A DNA stretch of 64,000 nt from Paucisalibacillus algeriensis (GCF_000577245.1 NZ_CBYO010000014.1:454524-518523), one strand, 5' to 3'. Numbered from the stretch's first letter, positions 1-8,601 are shown. The notes: generated by a model from the sequence alone, not told the origin. Numbers and translations are program-made.

Positions 1-980
1 ATTAATCGTTTTAAATCCATTTCTAATGTATGCATACCTTGTTCTCTTGACGTTTGCAATACATTTTGAACTTGATGAAGCTTTTCATTGCGAATCAAAT
101 TTTTGACCGCAGAAGTATTCATTAATACTTCCGTAGCTACTCTCCGGCCTGTCCCATCCTTTGTAATCAATAAGCGCTGTGAAATTACCGCTTTAAGTAT
201 AGATGAAAGTTGGATTCGTATTTGAGTTTGTTGCTCTGCTGGAAAAACATCGATTATTCGTTCAATTGTTGAAACAGCATCAGTCGTGTGCAACGTCCCT
301 AGTACTAAGTGTCCGGTTTCCGCAGCAGTTACGGCAGTAGAGATTGTTTCTAAATCACGCATCTCCCCTACCAAAATAACATCAGGATCCTGACGTAAAC
401 TAGCTCGTAATCCATTGACAAAACTATTAGTATCAAAACCCACTTCACGTTGATCAACAACAGATTTCTTATGTGAGTGCATATACTCAATCGGATCTTC
501 CAATGTTATAATATGCCTCTGCATCGTCTGATTCATATAATCAATCATCGAAGCTAAGGTTGTACTCTTTCCACTTCCTGTTGGTCCAGTAACGAGCACT
601 AAACCTTGCTGCTCGTTTACAATTTGTTTTGCAATCTGTGGTAAATACAGTTCCTCAATTGATGGAATTCTAGTGGGAACGATACGTATTGCCAATGATA
701 GTTCCCCACGCTGAAAGAAAGTGTTAATACGAAATCTTGAGATACCATTAATGCCATAAGAAAAATCTAACTCCCGGTTTTTTTCTAATTTTACACATAA
801 GTCTTCTGGGATAATAGATTGTACAATTTTTTTCGTCTCACCTGGATTTAATTTTGGCATACCTTGTTCAATCAAATTTCCATTAACTCGAAAAATAGGG
901 GCTTTTCCAATCGTTAAATGTACGTCTGATGCATCTTGGTAGAAAGCATCTTTTAACCATTGATTAAATATTTCCTGCAT
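1..980 (-). CDS. pilT: PilT-type twitching ATPase (partial, C-terminus outside window)
   Basis: The ATG at 980 follows an AAGGTGGA ribosome site just after the pilB stop. About 326 codons are visible and no stop is reached, so the C-terminus lies left of the window; PilT is usually 340-350 residues. Seen: Walker A GPTGSGKS, a Walker B/Asp-box region (DPDVILVGEMRD), a His-box (GHLVLGTLHTTD), and a late SAVKNLIRNEK segment matching the AIRNLIRE region typical of PilT rather than PilB. PilT is the hexameric retraction ATPase of type IV pili, acting at the cytoplasmic face of the pilus machine. It is the last visible gene of a tight operon after two minor pilins and pilB. Presence of a PilT argues for a true retractile pilus rather than only a ComG competence pseudopilus. 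Confidence 0.93.
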   Translation of the reverse strand, partial: MQEIFNQWLKDAFYQDASDVHLTIGKAPIFRVNGNLIEQGMPKLNPGETKKIVQSIIPEDLCVKLEKNRELDFSYGINGISRFRINTFFQRGELSLAIRIVPTRIPSIEELYLPQIAKQIVNEQQGLVLVTGPTGSGKSTTLASMIDYMNQTMQRHIITLEDPIEYMHSHKKSVVDQREVGFDTNSFVNGLRASLRQDPDVILVGEMRDLETISTAVTAAETGHLVLGTLHTTDAVSTIERIIDVFPAEQQTQIRIQLSSILKAVISQRLLITKDGTGRRVATEVLMNTSAVKNLIRNEKLHQVQNVLQTSREQGMHTLEMDLKRL

Positions 981-992
981 CTTTATTCCACC

Positions 993-2630
993 TTAAACAC
1001 TTATTGAAACCTGCATAATTTCTTCGATTGTTGTTTGGCCGGACTTTACTTTATTCAGTCCATCATGAATTAAAAATTCCATTCCTTCATTTTTTGCATA
1101 AGAACGAATATCTGCTATTGAACGATGATTTAATAACATACTTTTAATTTGTTCATCCATAACTAAAACCTCGTGGACTGTAATTCTACCTCGGTATCCT
1201 CGTTGATGACAGCTACTACAACCTCTACCATAATACACACTTTCAACATCCATATTATTTTTTATGAAAATTTCTTTTTCCATTTCAGTAGGTTGTCTTT
1301 TTGTTGTGCAGTCTCGACATATTTTACGTACTAGTCGTTGTGCTATTACTCCATTTAAAGACGATACAACTAGGTACGGCTCAATACCCATATCAATTAG
1401 ACGTGGAATGGTATCCAAAGCACTATTCGTGTGAAGCGTACTTAATACTAAATGCCCTGTCAATGAAGCTCGAATTGCAATCTCTGCAGTCTCCTGATCA
1501 CGAATCTCACCAACCATTATAACGTTAGGATCTTGTCTTAAAATAGATCTTAGTCCCTCTGCAAACGATAATCCAACCGAACTGTTTACTTGAACCTGAT
1601 TTACGCCTTCCATTTGGAATTCTACAGGATCTTCAATCGTTACGATATTAACACTCTCTTTATTTAAATGGTTGATGGAAGCGTAGAGTGTAGATGTTTT
1701 TCCTGAACCTGTTGGACCAGTTAATAAAACTAATCCTGAAGGTTGAGTAATTAATTGTTTATATTTTTTCTTGTTTTGTTCTGAAAAGTTAAGTTCACCT
1801 AACTGCATCAATGCATTATTTAAATCTAAAATACGAATAACAACTTTTTCACCGTTTACTGTTGGTAAACTTGATATTCGTAAATCCACAGGTGTTACAC
1901 CAACAGTCGTTTTAATCCGTCCATCTTGTGGTAAACGAGTCTGAGTAATATTTAAATTTGCTAATATTTTAATCCTAGCTATTAAAGAGTTTTGTAATTG
2001 TTTTGGAACAATTTTTTCTGAACGTAACTGTCCATCAATTCGATATCGTATATGTACCTTTGCTTCTTGTGGGTCTAAATGAATATCACTTGCCTTAAGC
2101 TGAACACCCGTTGCCAATATTTGATCTAGTATATTGATTACAGGGGATTCATCATCATCCTCAAATACTCCTGGGTCTATTCCTTCATCACTTTTAAAGT
2201 AGTACTTATTTATGGCAAATAAGATGTCGTCCTTTGTCGCAATAACTGGGGATATACCTAATCCTGTTGATATTTCTAAATCATCAATTACAAAATAGTC
2301 CATGGGATCGTTCATAGCAAGCAACAGTTCATTATCTTGCATTCTAAGTGGGATTATATGTCGTTCTTGAGCAATTTCCTTTGAAACAAATCCAAGTACC
2401 CTTTCATCAATCGGGTATTGATATAAGGAAACGTGAGGGATGCCTAATTGAAATTCTAATACCTCTATCAACTGTCGCTCTGTAATGTAACCACGTTCTA
2501 ATAATGCATCACCTAGTTTTTGATTACTTCGCTTATGTTCAAGTGTTTCGTTAATCTGCTCACTGGTCACCAGCCCAGCTTCTTGAAGAAGATCTCCTAA
2601 CCGTTTACGAAAAGACAAATTATTCACCAC
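993..2630 (-). CDS. pilB: PilB/GspE-type pilus assembly ATPase with N-terminal MshEN domain
   Basis: 545 residues. Residues about 5-65 carry two copies of the MshEN pattern (RLGDLLQEAGLVT..., then KLGDALLERGYIT...), which in this family binds cyclic di-GMP. The T2SSE ATPase core follows, with Walker A GPTGSGKTS, DPNVIMVGEIRD and GHLVLSTLHTN. A C-terminal CRDC...CSSC tetracysteine zinc motif is present. It powers pilus extension at the cytoplasmic membrane. It overlaps the upstream minor pilin by 11 bp, and pilT follows after 12 bp. The start is uncertain: GTG codons at 2630 and 2627 have a weak ribosome site, and a TTG at 2618 sits better behind AGTGGTGA. All choices keep the MshEN domain. 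c-di-GMP binding is inferred from the motif, not shown. Confidence 0.93.
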   Translation of the reverse strand: MVNNLSFRKRLGDLLQEAGLVTSEQINETLEHKRSNQKLGDALLERGYITERQLIEVLEFQLGIPHVSLYQYPIDERVLGFVSKEIAQERHIIPLRMQDNELLLAMNDPMDYFVIDDLEISTGLGISPVIATKDDILFAINKYYFKSDEGIDPGVFEDDDESPVINILDQILATGVQLKASDIHLDPQEAKVHIRYRIDGQLRSEKIVPKQLQNSLIARIKILANLNITQTRLPQDGRIKTTVGVTPVDLRISSLPTVNGEKVVIRILDLNNALMQLGELNFSEQNKKKYKQLITQPSGLVLLTGPTGSGKTSTLYASINHLNKESVNIVTIEDPVEFQMEGVNQVQVNSSVGLSFAEGLRSILRQDPNVIMVGEIRDQETAEIAIRASLTGHLVLSTLHTNSALDTIPRLIDMGIEPYLVVSSLNGVIAQRLVRKICRDCTTKRQPTEMEKEIFIKNNMDVESVYYGRGCSSCHQRGYRGRITVHEVLVMDEQIKSMLLNHRSIADIRSYAKNEGMEFLIHDGLNKVKSGQTTIEEIMQVSISV

Positions 2631-3036
2631 TTTCTACTATATTAATGATAATAGATGATTCAATTTCACTTACTTCATCATAAGCTTTACCTACACTTGT
2701 AAATCTAATCACCATTTCTGTTTCATCTAAAGTGGGATTCTTAATCAAAAACGCAAAATTATTTTCATTATCTAATACAACTTCATCTAATTGCATATTA
2801 GGTAATTTCAATTCATCTTTGTTAAATTCTTTAGGTAGATTCTTTTTAATAGCTGCACGATAAAAATCTACCCCCATTTGAGCTATTTGTTCAGAGATAA
2901 TTTGCTTTTCCATTTTCGTAATCTGCTTATTAGTATTTAATATTTGGTTTGATATTACTAATATAAATAATAGAACTAAGGTCACTATCATTAACGTAAA
3001 TACTAGCGCCACCCCATCCTCTTTTCTATTATTCAT
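2620..3036 (-). CDS. PilX-like minor pilin/assembly protein
   Basis: 138 residues from the ATG at 3036 (site GAAGGTGA). A GTG at 3045 is possible but poorly placed. The N-terminus MNNRKEDGVALVFTLMIV is followed by one hydrophobic helix (about residues 10-32), then a mixed alpha/beta periplasm-type domain. This is the layout of PilX/GspK-type accessory pilins, which have a short charged leader and a glycine before the helix but lack the canonical Glu+5 of FTLIE pilins. It overlaps the preceding pilin gene by 8 bp and pilB by 11 bp, so translation is probably coupled. The family call rests on position and architecture; no catalytic motif exists to confirm it. Confidence 0.72.
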   Translation of the reverse strand: MNNRKEDGVALVFTLMIVTLVLLFILVISNQILNTNKQITKMEKQIISEQIAQMGVDFYRAAIKKNLPKEFNKDELKLPNMQLDEVVLDNENNFAFLIKNPTLDETEMVIRFTSVGKAYDEVSEIESSIIINIVESGE

Positions 3037-3466
3037 TCGTTTCACCTTCTACTGGCAGATATGTAAAAGATTGAGTTACTAGTCTACTTAAGTCATAAAG
3101 TTTGATATTTACACGATATAAATCTACCTCTTCTTCCTGACAAATAGACAGTTTTGCTTCATATGTTTCGTTATTTAAAGTGTAAGTTTTATAGTCATCC
3201 GCAAAAAGAACTGAATGTCCACAAGTGTTAACCGTTTTTCCTTCTATAAATTCTTTCCAATCATTAGTTTTATTTTTTAACTCATAGGTAATTTGACCCA
3301 CCAAATTACTAGTAGTCAAATTCGCTTCTGATCGTTCTGACCAATTAAGAATTTGCGAAAATATTGGTATTAATATTATAATCACAATGCTTACAATCGT
3401 AATTGATGCTATAATTTCAATAAGAGTAAAACCATTATATGAATGACGATCTATTTTGGAATACAA
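3029..3466 (-). CDS. type IV prepilin-like minor pilin
   Basis: 145 residues. The leader MYSKIDRHSYNG ends at a prepilin peptidase site (G followed by FTLIEI), then a hydrophobic helix of about 24 residues. Two cysteines (in NTCGHS and SICQEE) could form a disulfide in the globular head. The start is a TTG at 3466 preceded by AAAGGA at somewhat long spacing; no in-frame ATG lies before the cleavage glycine. It is the first gene of the minus-strand pil operon and shares a region of about 60 bp with the divergent pilin at 3528. The prepilin peptidase itself is not in this window. Confidence 0.85.
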   Translation of the reverse strand: MYSKIDRHSYNGFTLIEIIASITIVSIVIIILIPIFSQILNWSERSEANLTTSNLVGQITYELKNKTNDWKEFIEGKTVNTCGHSVLFADDYKTYTLNNETYEAKLSICQEEEVDLYRVNIKLYDLSRLVTQSFTYLPVEGETNE

Positions 3467-3527
3467 TAGAGTTCAATCCTTTGTATGTATTTATACCTAT
3501 TATATCATTCCTAGAGGAAGTGTATAT

Positions 3528-4340
3528 ATGAATAAATCTCATCTTTCTAATGAAAAAGGGGTAACATTAATAGAATTACTCGCTGCTATTGGATTATTAG
3601 CAGTTGTAATAGTACTTTCTAGCTCAGCATTAACCCAATTAATAGGCAACAAAGAAACTGTCAGTAATAATAATTCACTGAATCAAGAAGTCAATGTAGC
3701 TTTAAATGAATTACGTAATCAATATGATGATGGTAAGGATTTGCTTTGCATTACAAAAGCTGATATTCAATTTACGTTTGTCGATATTACAAATGGAACT
3801 CCAAGTGAAAATTGTATAGAAGTAGATCCTGCACAGGACACATTGTCTTTTACACTGACTGCATTACTTAACGGTAATCAGAAAGAATTTAAAACTGCTT
3901 TTGAAAAAAAAACATTATCGTATAGTATGGAATTATTGAGTGGTAATAAACCACCTAATGAATTTACTGAAGAAGATGATATTTCAGGTTGTATTTTTGA
4001 GGAAAACACAAAATTTAATAGTTACGTTAATATTTCTACAAACGGAAATCAAAATAGAGCACTATGTGACGGGGAATTTCACTTTTTGAAAAACGCTGCC
4101 TTTTTTGGGGGATTGGAGGTTTTTAATCATAATACTATTACTGTAAATGAGAATATGTATGTTTTCGGTAATAATTTCACTTTAGGTAACCATGTAAGAA
4201 TTATTATAAAGGGAAATCTTTATATTCAATCTCAAGAATATTATAAGCCTAATGCCAAAATTGAAGTGGAAGGGAAAGTTTGTAAAGTTGAAGATATCAA
4301 TAACATAAAATCATGTGAAATTGAGCTTTTTTGGGATTAA
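3528..4340 (+). CDS. large type IV prepilin-like protein with beta-repeat head
   Basis: 270 residues from the ATG at 3528, behind AGAGGAAG. An upstream in-frame start at 3456 lacks a ribosome site and would add a long leader. The prepilin motif is NEKG followed by VTLIEL and a hydrophobic helix. The head is long for a minor pilin, and its last third (residues about 165-260) has short N-rich strand repeats (NENMYVFGNNF, GNHVRIIIKGNLYI) suggesting a beta-helical or polymer-forming fold. Five or so cysteines lie in this part. It is transcribed divergently from the pil operon and ends at a strong terminator. It may be a tip or adhesive pilin; that role is inferred. Confidence 0.82.
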   Translation: MNKSHLSNEKGVTLIELLAAIGLLAVVIVLSSSALTQLIGNKETVSNNNSLNQEVNVALNELRNQYDDGKDLLCITKADIQFTFVDITNGTPSENCIEVDPAQDTLSFTLTALLNGNQKEFKTAFEKKTLSYSMELLSGNKPPNEFTEEDDISGCIFEENTKFNSYVNISTNGNQNRALCDGEFHFLKNAAFFGGLEVFNHNTITVNENMYVFGNNFTLGNHVRIIIKGNLYIQSQEYYKPNAKIEVEGKVCKVEDINNIKSCEIELFWD

Positions 4341-4345
4341 TAGTA

Positions 4346-4394
4346 TTTGAGTAATTAATTACTCAAAGAAAGCCGCTTAAAGTAGCGGCTTTTT
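4346..4394 (+). terminator. 22-bp palindrome followed by a bidirectional terminator
   Basis: 4346-4367 is a perfect 22-bp AT-rich palindrome (half-site TTTGAGTAATT). Directly after it, AAGCCGCT (4370-4377) pairs with AGCGGCTT (4384-4391), followed by T residues. The second hairpin is a good intrinsic terminator for the pilin gene and lies between convergent genes. The palindrome itself has no T-run and could be an operator or an accessory stem. Confidence 0.85.
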
Positions 4395-4406
4395 AACTTT
4401 ATGGTG

Positions 4407-4613
4407 TCATTTGTAATACCCGAAGATATTTAAAACTACAACTCCAACAATCACAACAATAATCCCTATAGCAAAAAACACAACAGCTGTCTTCTTCTCC
4501 CTTGTCTCAAACCAAGCTGCCAATGTCACAATAATCGCAAATATTAACCCAAAAAATATCGAAGCAATCGGATTTGTTGGTTGAATAAAATCATGCCAAC
4601 TAAGAAAATCCAT
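4407..4613 (-). CDS. small two-helix membrane protein, function unknown
   Basis: 68 residues from the ATG at 4613 behind a strong AAAGGAG. Two predicted membrane segments, at about residues 15-34 and 42-64, are separated by a short charged turn (ETREKKT). I do not recognise the family. It stands alone between the convergent pilin terminator and ytkL, about 40 bp downstream of the latter, so it may be cotranscribed with ytkL. Confidence 0.7.
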   Translation of the reverse strand: MDFLSWHDFIQPTNPIASIFFGLIFAIIVTLAAWFETREKKTAVVFFAIGIIVVIVGVVVLNIFGYYK

Positions 4614-4654
4614 TCATTCACTCCTTTGATGATTTATTGCCACGTGACTTCATC

Positions 4655-5335
4655 CTACAATTCCAATTCATCACCGGGATGCATAACCTTCCCTTGCCCT
4701 GAAAGCAATTTCTGAACAAATTCTACGGGATCTTGTTCAATTACTGGGAAGGTATTATAGTGAATTGGTACTACTGTTTTTGCTTTAACCCACTCAGCTG
4801 CAACTAATGCATCTTCAGGACCCATGGTAAAGTTATCCCCAATTGGTATAAATGCAAGGTCAATATCATTCATTTCCCCATACATCTTTAAATCTGAAAA
4901 TAATGCAGTGTCACCTAAGTGATAAATGGTTTTTCCTTCAACAGTTAATAGTATTCCTGATGGCATTCCGGTATAGACCATTGTTCCATCCTCTTCCGTA
5001 AAAGCAGAACCATGGAATGCTTGGGTAAACTTCACCCTTCCAAACTCAAACTCACGAGAGCCACCTATATGCATTCCGTGCGACTTGACACCTTTAGTCA
5101 CCATATAATCAGAAAGCTCATTTGGAGCGATGACTACAGCATTATTTCGTTTCGCTATTTCCACTGTATCCCCTACATGATCATTATGACCATGAGTTAA
5201 CAGTATGTAGTCTGCTTTTACCATATCCGCTTTTAAATCACATAATCCATTCCCATTGATAAACGGATCAATTAATATAGTATGGTCTCCTGTTACAACT
5301 AATACGACTGAATGTCCGTGATATGATACTTTCAT
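4655..5335 (-). CDS. ytkL: UPF0173 metal-dependent hydrolase (YtkL)
   Basis: 226 residues from the ATG at 5335 (site GAAAGGATG), giving the MKVSYHGHS start and the usual length of YtkL. Upstream in-frame codons would add an unrelated 30-residue leader. It is a metallo-beta-lactamase fold protein: the metal motif HGHNDHVGD is present, plus a later GDTALFSD and a C-terminal VPIHYNTFP histidine. The family is a predicted cytoplasmic Zn hydrolase of unknown substrate. It is convergent with nothing and lies upstream of a small membrane protein gene. Confidence 0.9.
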   Translation of the reverse strand: MKVSYHGHSVVLVVTGDHTILIDPFINGNGLCDLKADMVKADYILLTHGHNDHVGDTVEIAKRNNAVVIAPNELSDYMVTKGVKSHGMHIGGSREFEFGRVKFTQAFHGSAFTEEDGTMVYTGMPSGILLTVEGKTIYHLGDTALFSDLKMYGEMNDIDLAFIPIGDNFTMGPEDALVAAEWVKAKTVVPIHYNTFPVIEQDPVEFVQKLLSGQGKVMHPGDELEL

Positions 5336-5407
5336 TAAAATCATCCTTTCCAATTGGTCTACTATTATAGATTCTATATTTACACGAATATTCCTTTCAT
5401 AAACATA

Positions 5408-5442
5408 AAAAAAGGCAGCATTCATTTAAAATGCTGTCTTTT
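5408..5442 (-). terminator. pspA terminator
   Basis: AAAAGGCAGCATT pairs with AATGCTGTCTTTT. The A-run on the plus strand (5407-5413) gives the U-tail on the minus transcript, placing it just after the pspA stop. Confidence 0.85.
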
Positions 5443-5451
5443 CATCTTAGT

Positions 5452-6117
5452 TTACTCTTTCCCCATTGCCTTCTTTAAAGCTTCTAGCTCCTCATCCACA
5501 TTAGAATCTAACTTTCTAAACTCATCATCTAACGTACGGCTTTCGGTGGATAAATCTTCACTTGTTTCTGCTTCCGCTTCAAATCGAAGTACTTTTTCTT
5601 CCATTCGTTCAAAACCACGTCTTGATTCATCGCCACCGATTGATGACATGCTACGGTTAATCTTCGTACGTGTTTGTGCAGACTCTGCACGTGCTTTTAA
5701 TGAATCCTTCTTCAGATTCATTTCTTGGTATTCACTCTTCATTTCATCAAGCTTACTTTTCAATATTTGTGAATCGTTTTTAGCTTGCTCATATGACTGT
5801 TGTAATAATGTAGCTTGGTTTTCATATTCTTTCTTTTCTTGTAATGCGCGTTTCGCTAACTCATCTTCACCTGCTACCACTGCCTTTTCAGCTTGGGCCT
5901 GTCTTTTATCCACCATAGCCTGCGCATCTTCTGCTTTACGCTTCAGAATCTTCTCATTGGCAATTTGTTTCGCAACTGCGGCTTCAGCCTCGCGTATATC
6001 TTCTCCCATATCACGCAGGAATTGGTCCAGCATTTTAACTGGATCTTCCGCTTTATCTAGCATTGTATTTAATTCTGAACTTACAATTGTCTTCATTCGC
6101 TTGAAAAATTTAAACAT
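5452..6117 (-). CDS. pspA: PspA/IM30 family membrane-stress protein
   Basis: 221 residues, almost entirely coiled coil, starting MFKFFKRMKTIVSSELN with the amphipathic N-terminal helix that binds stressed membranes. Length and the RDMGEDIREAE region match the PspA/IM30/LiaH group. These proteins form large scaffolds on the inner membrane face and limit proton leakage. The start ATG at 6117 has GGAGGGT. Upstream is a near-perfect SigW-type promoter (separate entry), which fits the SigW control of pspA known in B. subtilis. It is monocistronic, ending at a clear terminator. Confidence 0.93.
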   Translation of the reverse strand: MFKFFKRMKTIVSSELNTMLDKAEDPVKMLDQFLRDMGEDIREAEAAVAKQIANEKILKRKAEDAQAMVDKRQAQAEKAVVAGEDELAKRALQEKKEYENQATLLQQSYEQAKNDSQILKSKLDEMKSEYQEMNLKKDSLKARAESAQTRTKINRSMSSIGGDESRRGFERMEEKVLRFEAEAETSEDLSTESRTLDDEFRKLDSNVDEELEALKKAMGKE

Positions 6118-6165
6118 ACTAAGTACCCTCCAATTATTTAAATTTTATAACACGTTTATCTTTAA

Positions 6166-6191
6166 TACGATGATAAACTAAAATGGTTTCA
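6166..6191 (-). promoter_or_regulatory. SigW-type (ECF) promoter of pspA
   Basis: On the minus strand, TGAAAC (6191-6186) is followed by exactly 16 bases and CGTA (6169-6166), matching the ECF SigW consensus of TGAAAC, a 16-17 base spacer and CGTA. It lies about 50 bp upstream of the pspA start codon. The match is seen directly; SigW use is inferred from the consensus and from the B. subtilis orthologue. Confidence 0.78.
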
Positions 6192-6257
6192 AATATTTAT
6201 CTAGTTGTACAATATTTTTTAAAAAGTTTATAATGGATAATAAATGAGGTGATATAT

Positions 6258-7355
6258 ATGTCTACAAGAATTGAAGCATTATTAAACGAACTAAACACAA
6301 AAGAACTAGATAGCATATTGGTTACTTCTCCAGCTAATGTCTATTATTTAAGTAACTATTATACTGACCCACACGAGAGAGTGGTTGCTGTTTACGTTAC
6401 AACACAACATGATCCAATCTTAATTTTACCAGCGATGGAAGCAGAAGATGCAAAAGCTGCTGGTTGGAATTATTCCATGATTGATTATCATGATCACGAG
6501 GATCCTTGGGAATTATTTCTAGCATTTCTGAATAAGTCTGGAAAAATACCTGAGACACTCGGTGTAGAGGAAGATTATCTTACATTAAGCCGCTATAATA
6601 GTGTAAAAGGAATTCTACCTGATACGGAAGTTAAGCAGTCACAAGAACTTTTAGCATCCCTTCGAGTCATTAAAAATCAACAGGAATATGAATTACTAAA
6701 AAAAGCTGCTGAGCTTGCTGATTTCGGTGTTCAAACTGGAGTGAACGCTCTAAAAGAAGGCATTACTGAACTTGAAGTAATTGCTGAGATTGAATATGAA
6801 CTAAAAAAACAAGGTGTACAAGCCATGTCCTTCTCTACCATGGTATTATTTGGACAGAAAGCTGCCTCTCCACACGGAACACCAGGTTCAGCTAAATTAC
6901 AGCCTGGCGATATGGTGCTTTTCGATCTTGGAGTTATTTATGAAGGATATTGTTCAGACATTACAAGAACAGTTGCCTTTAAATCAGTTAACGATGAACA
7001 AATGAAAATTTATCAAACCGTTCTAGATGGTCAACTAAAAGCTATTGAAGCATCACAACTTGGTACTGCAGTTGGCAATATTGATCAAGCCGCACGTGAT
7101 CATATTGAAGCAAATGGATATGGAAAATACTTTAATCACCGTATTGGTCATGGGTTGGGCATTGAAACACATGAATATCCTTCACTCCATGGGAATAATA
7201 CAACTCCTTTAGAAAAAGGGATGTGCTATACCATTGAACCTGGTATCTATGTACCAAAAACAGCCGGAGTTCGGATTGAAGATATGATTTTCGTCACAGA
7301 AAACGGCGCAGAAATATTAACCAAGTTTCCAAAAGAACTACAAATTGTAGAATAG
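6258..7355 (+). CDS. M24 family Xaa-Pro dipeptidase/aminopeptidase
   Basis: 365 residues from the ATG at 6258 behind GAGGTGA; a GTG at 6249 overlaps that site. It has an N-terminal creatinase-like domain (about 1-125) and a C-terminal pita-bread peptidase domain. Metal ligands are visible: FDLGVIYEGYCSDITRT (two Asp), HRIGHGLG (His), TIEPGIY (Glu) and RIEDM (Glu). It would cleave Xaa-Pro dipeptides in the cytoplasm using two Mn or Co ions. The SNYYTDPHERV region resembles B. subtilis YkvY/YqhT-type proteins; I do not assign one symbol. It is divergent from pspA and convergent with ald. Confidence 0.92.
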   Translation: MSTRIEALLNELNTKELDSILVTSPANVYYLSNYYTDPHERVVAVYVTTQHDPILILPAMEAEDAKAAGWNYSMIDYHDHEDPWELFLAFLNKSGKIPETLGVEEDYLTLSRYNSVKGILPDTEVKQSQELLASLRVIKNQQEYELLKKAAELADFGVQTGVNALKEGITELEVIAEIEYELKKQGVQAMSFSTMVLFGQKAASPHGTPGSAKLQPGDMVLFDLGVIYEGYCSDITRTVAFKSVNDEQMKIYQTVLDGQLKAIEASQLGTAVGNIDQAARDHIEANGYGKYFNHRIGHGLGIETHEYPSLHGNNTTPLEKGMCYTIEPGIYVPKTAGVRIEDMIFVTENGAEILTKFPKELQIVE

Positions 7356-7359
7356 TTTA

Positions 7360-7394
7360 TAAGGGGCAGACTTTTTTATAAAGTCTGCCCCTTA
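7360..7394. terminator. shared hairpin between convergent M24 peptidase and ald genes
   Basis: A 14-bp perfect stem (7360-7373 with 7381-7394, core AAGGGGCAGACTT) with a T-rich loop lies between two convergent stops. The T-tail is weak on both sides, but position and stem strength support termination. Confidence 0.75.
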
Positions 7395-7397
7395 TGA

Positions 7398-8513
7398 TTA
7401 GGCTAATAATTCCTCTGATTTTCTATACTCTAGACCATGCGCAATTGCAACTGCTTCATAGGTAACATAACCATCCAATGTATTAAGCCCCTTTAATAAT
7501 GCAGCATTACTTAAGCAAGCTTCCGCATAGCCTTTATTAGCAATTTGCAGTGCATATGGTACAGTTACATTCGTTAAACCAATTGTCGCTGTTCGTGGAA
7601 CACCGCCAGGCATATTTGCAACAGAATAATGAAGTACGCCATGCTTGGTAAATGTTGGGTTATCATGTGTTGTGATTCGATCACTTGTTTCAAAAATACC
7701 ACCTTGGTCAATCGCAACATCCACAATAACTGATCCCTCAGACATTTGCTTTACCATTTCTTCTGTTACAAGCTTTGGTGCTTTTGCTCCTGGAATTAAT
7801 ACAGCACCAATAACTAAATCAGATTGTGCAACACAATCCGCAATATTCATCGGATTGGACATCATTGTGTTAACCGAAGATCCGAAAACATCATCTAGAT
7901 AACGAAGTCTTTCTGGGCTTAAATCCAATATTGTTACATTTGCTCCCAGTCCAACAGCTATTTTGGCAGCATTAGCACCTACTACCCCTCCACCAATAAC
8001 CGTTACATTTGCACGTTTTACACCAGGGATTCCCGCTAATAGAATTCCTTTTCCACCTTTAGACTTCTCAAGGAACTGAGCACCTATTTGTGCAGCCATA
8101 CGACCTGCAACCTCACTCATTGGTGTTAGTAAAGGAAGTGTACGATTTTCTAATTGTACCGTTTCATAAGCTAGTCCAACTACTTTTTTCTCCAATAATG
8201 CACGTGTTAACTCTGGTTCTGCAGCTAAGTGTAAGTATGTAAATAATATTTGTCCCTCATAAAAATAATCATATTCCTCTGGTAGCGGTTCTTTAACCTT
8301 CATGACCATTTTTTGCTTCCAAGCTTCTTTTGCACTATCAACAATTACTGCACCTGCTAGGGTGTATTGCTCGTCCGTAAATCCTGAACCAAGACCAGCT
8401 GAAGTTTCCACATAAACCTCATGTCCTGCATTTGTTAAAGTCAGGACTCCAGCGGGAGTGATAGCTACCCTATTCTCATTATTCTTTATCTCTTTTGGAA
8501 CTCCTATTTTCAT
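7398..8513 (-). CDS. ald: alanine dehydrogenase
   Basis: 371 residues, the standard length. It starts [20 protein letters not shown] at 8513 behind AGAGGGATGG. Seen: substrate region TYLHLAAEP, Rossmann motif [12 protein letters not shown] followed by ILDLSPERL, and [11 protein letters not shown]. It catalyses reversible NAD-dependent oxidative deamination of L-alanine to pyruvate and ammonia, needed for growth on alanine and for normal sporulation in Bacillus. An extended -10 and a candidate CcpA site lie just upstream (separate entry), suggesting carbon control. Confidence 0.97.
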   Translation of the reverse strand: MKIGVPKEIKNNENRVAITPAGVLTLTNAGHEVYVETSAGLGSGFTDEQYTLAGAVIVDSAKEAWKQKMVMKVKEPLPEEYDYFYEGQILFTYLHLAAEPELTRALLEKKVVGLAYETVQLENRTLPLLTPMSEVAGRMAAQIGAQFLEKSKGGKGILLAGIPGVKRANVTVIGGGVVGANAAKIAVGLGANVTILDLSPERLRYLDDVFGSSVNTMMSNPMNIADCVAQSDLVIGAVLIPGAKAPKLVTEEMVKQMSEGSVIVDVAIDQGGIFETSDRITTHDNPTFTKHGVLHYSVANMPGGVPRTATIGLTNVTVPYALQIANKGYAEACLSNAALLKGLNTLDGYVTYEAVAIAHGLEYRKSEELLA

Positions 8514-8535
8514 ATGTACACCATCCCTCTTTATA

Positions 8536-8557
8536 TGTAAGCACTTTCATTGTACCA
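8536..8557 (-). promoter_or_regulatory. ald extended -10 promoter with candidate CcpA cre site
   Basis: On the minus strand TGG-TACAAT (8557-8549) is an extended -10 element. Immediately downstream, positions 8549-8536 read TGAAAGTGCTTACA, matching the cre consensus TGWAANCGNTNWCA at 13 of 14 positions (the C of the central CG is T). A cre at +1 would block initiation. ccpA itself is in this window at 36814-37815. The upstream -35 is poor. Confidence 0.5.
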
Positions 8558-8601
8558 AAAAATCTAAAAAGATACACTACTATAATCATATCGAATAAAA
8601 C

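Noticed and set aside
5354..6181. 275-residue Ser-rich plus-strand ORF
   Set aside because: It is the antisense shadow of pspA, whose coiled-coil protein, ribosome site, promoter and terminator are all on the minus strand.
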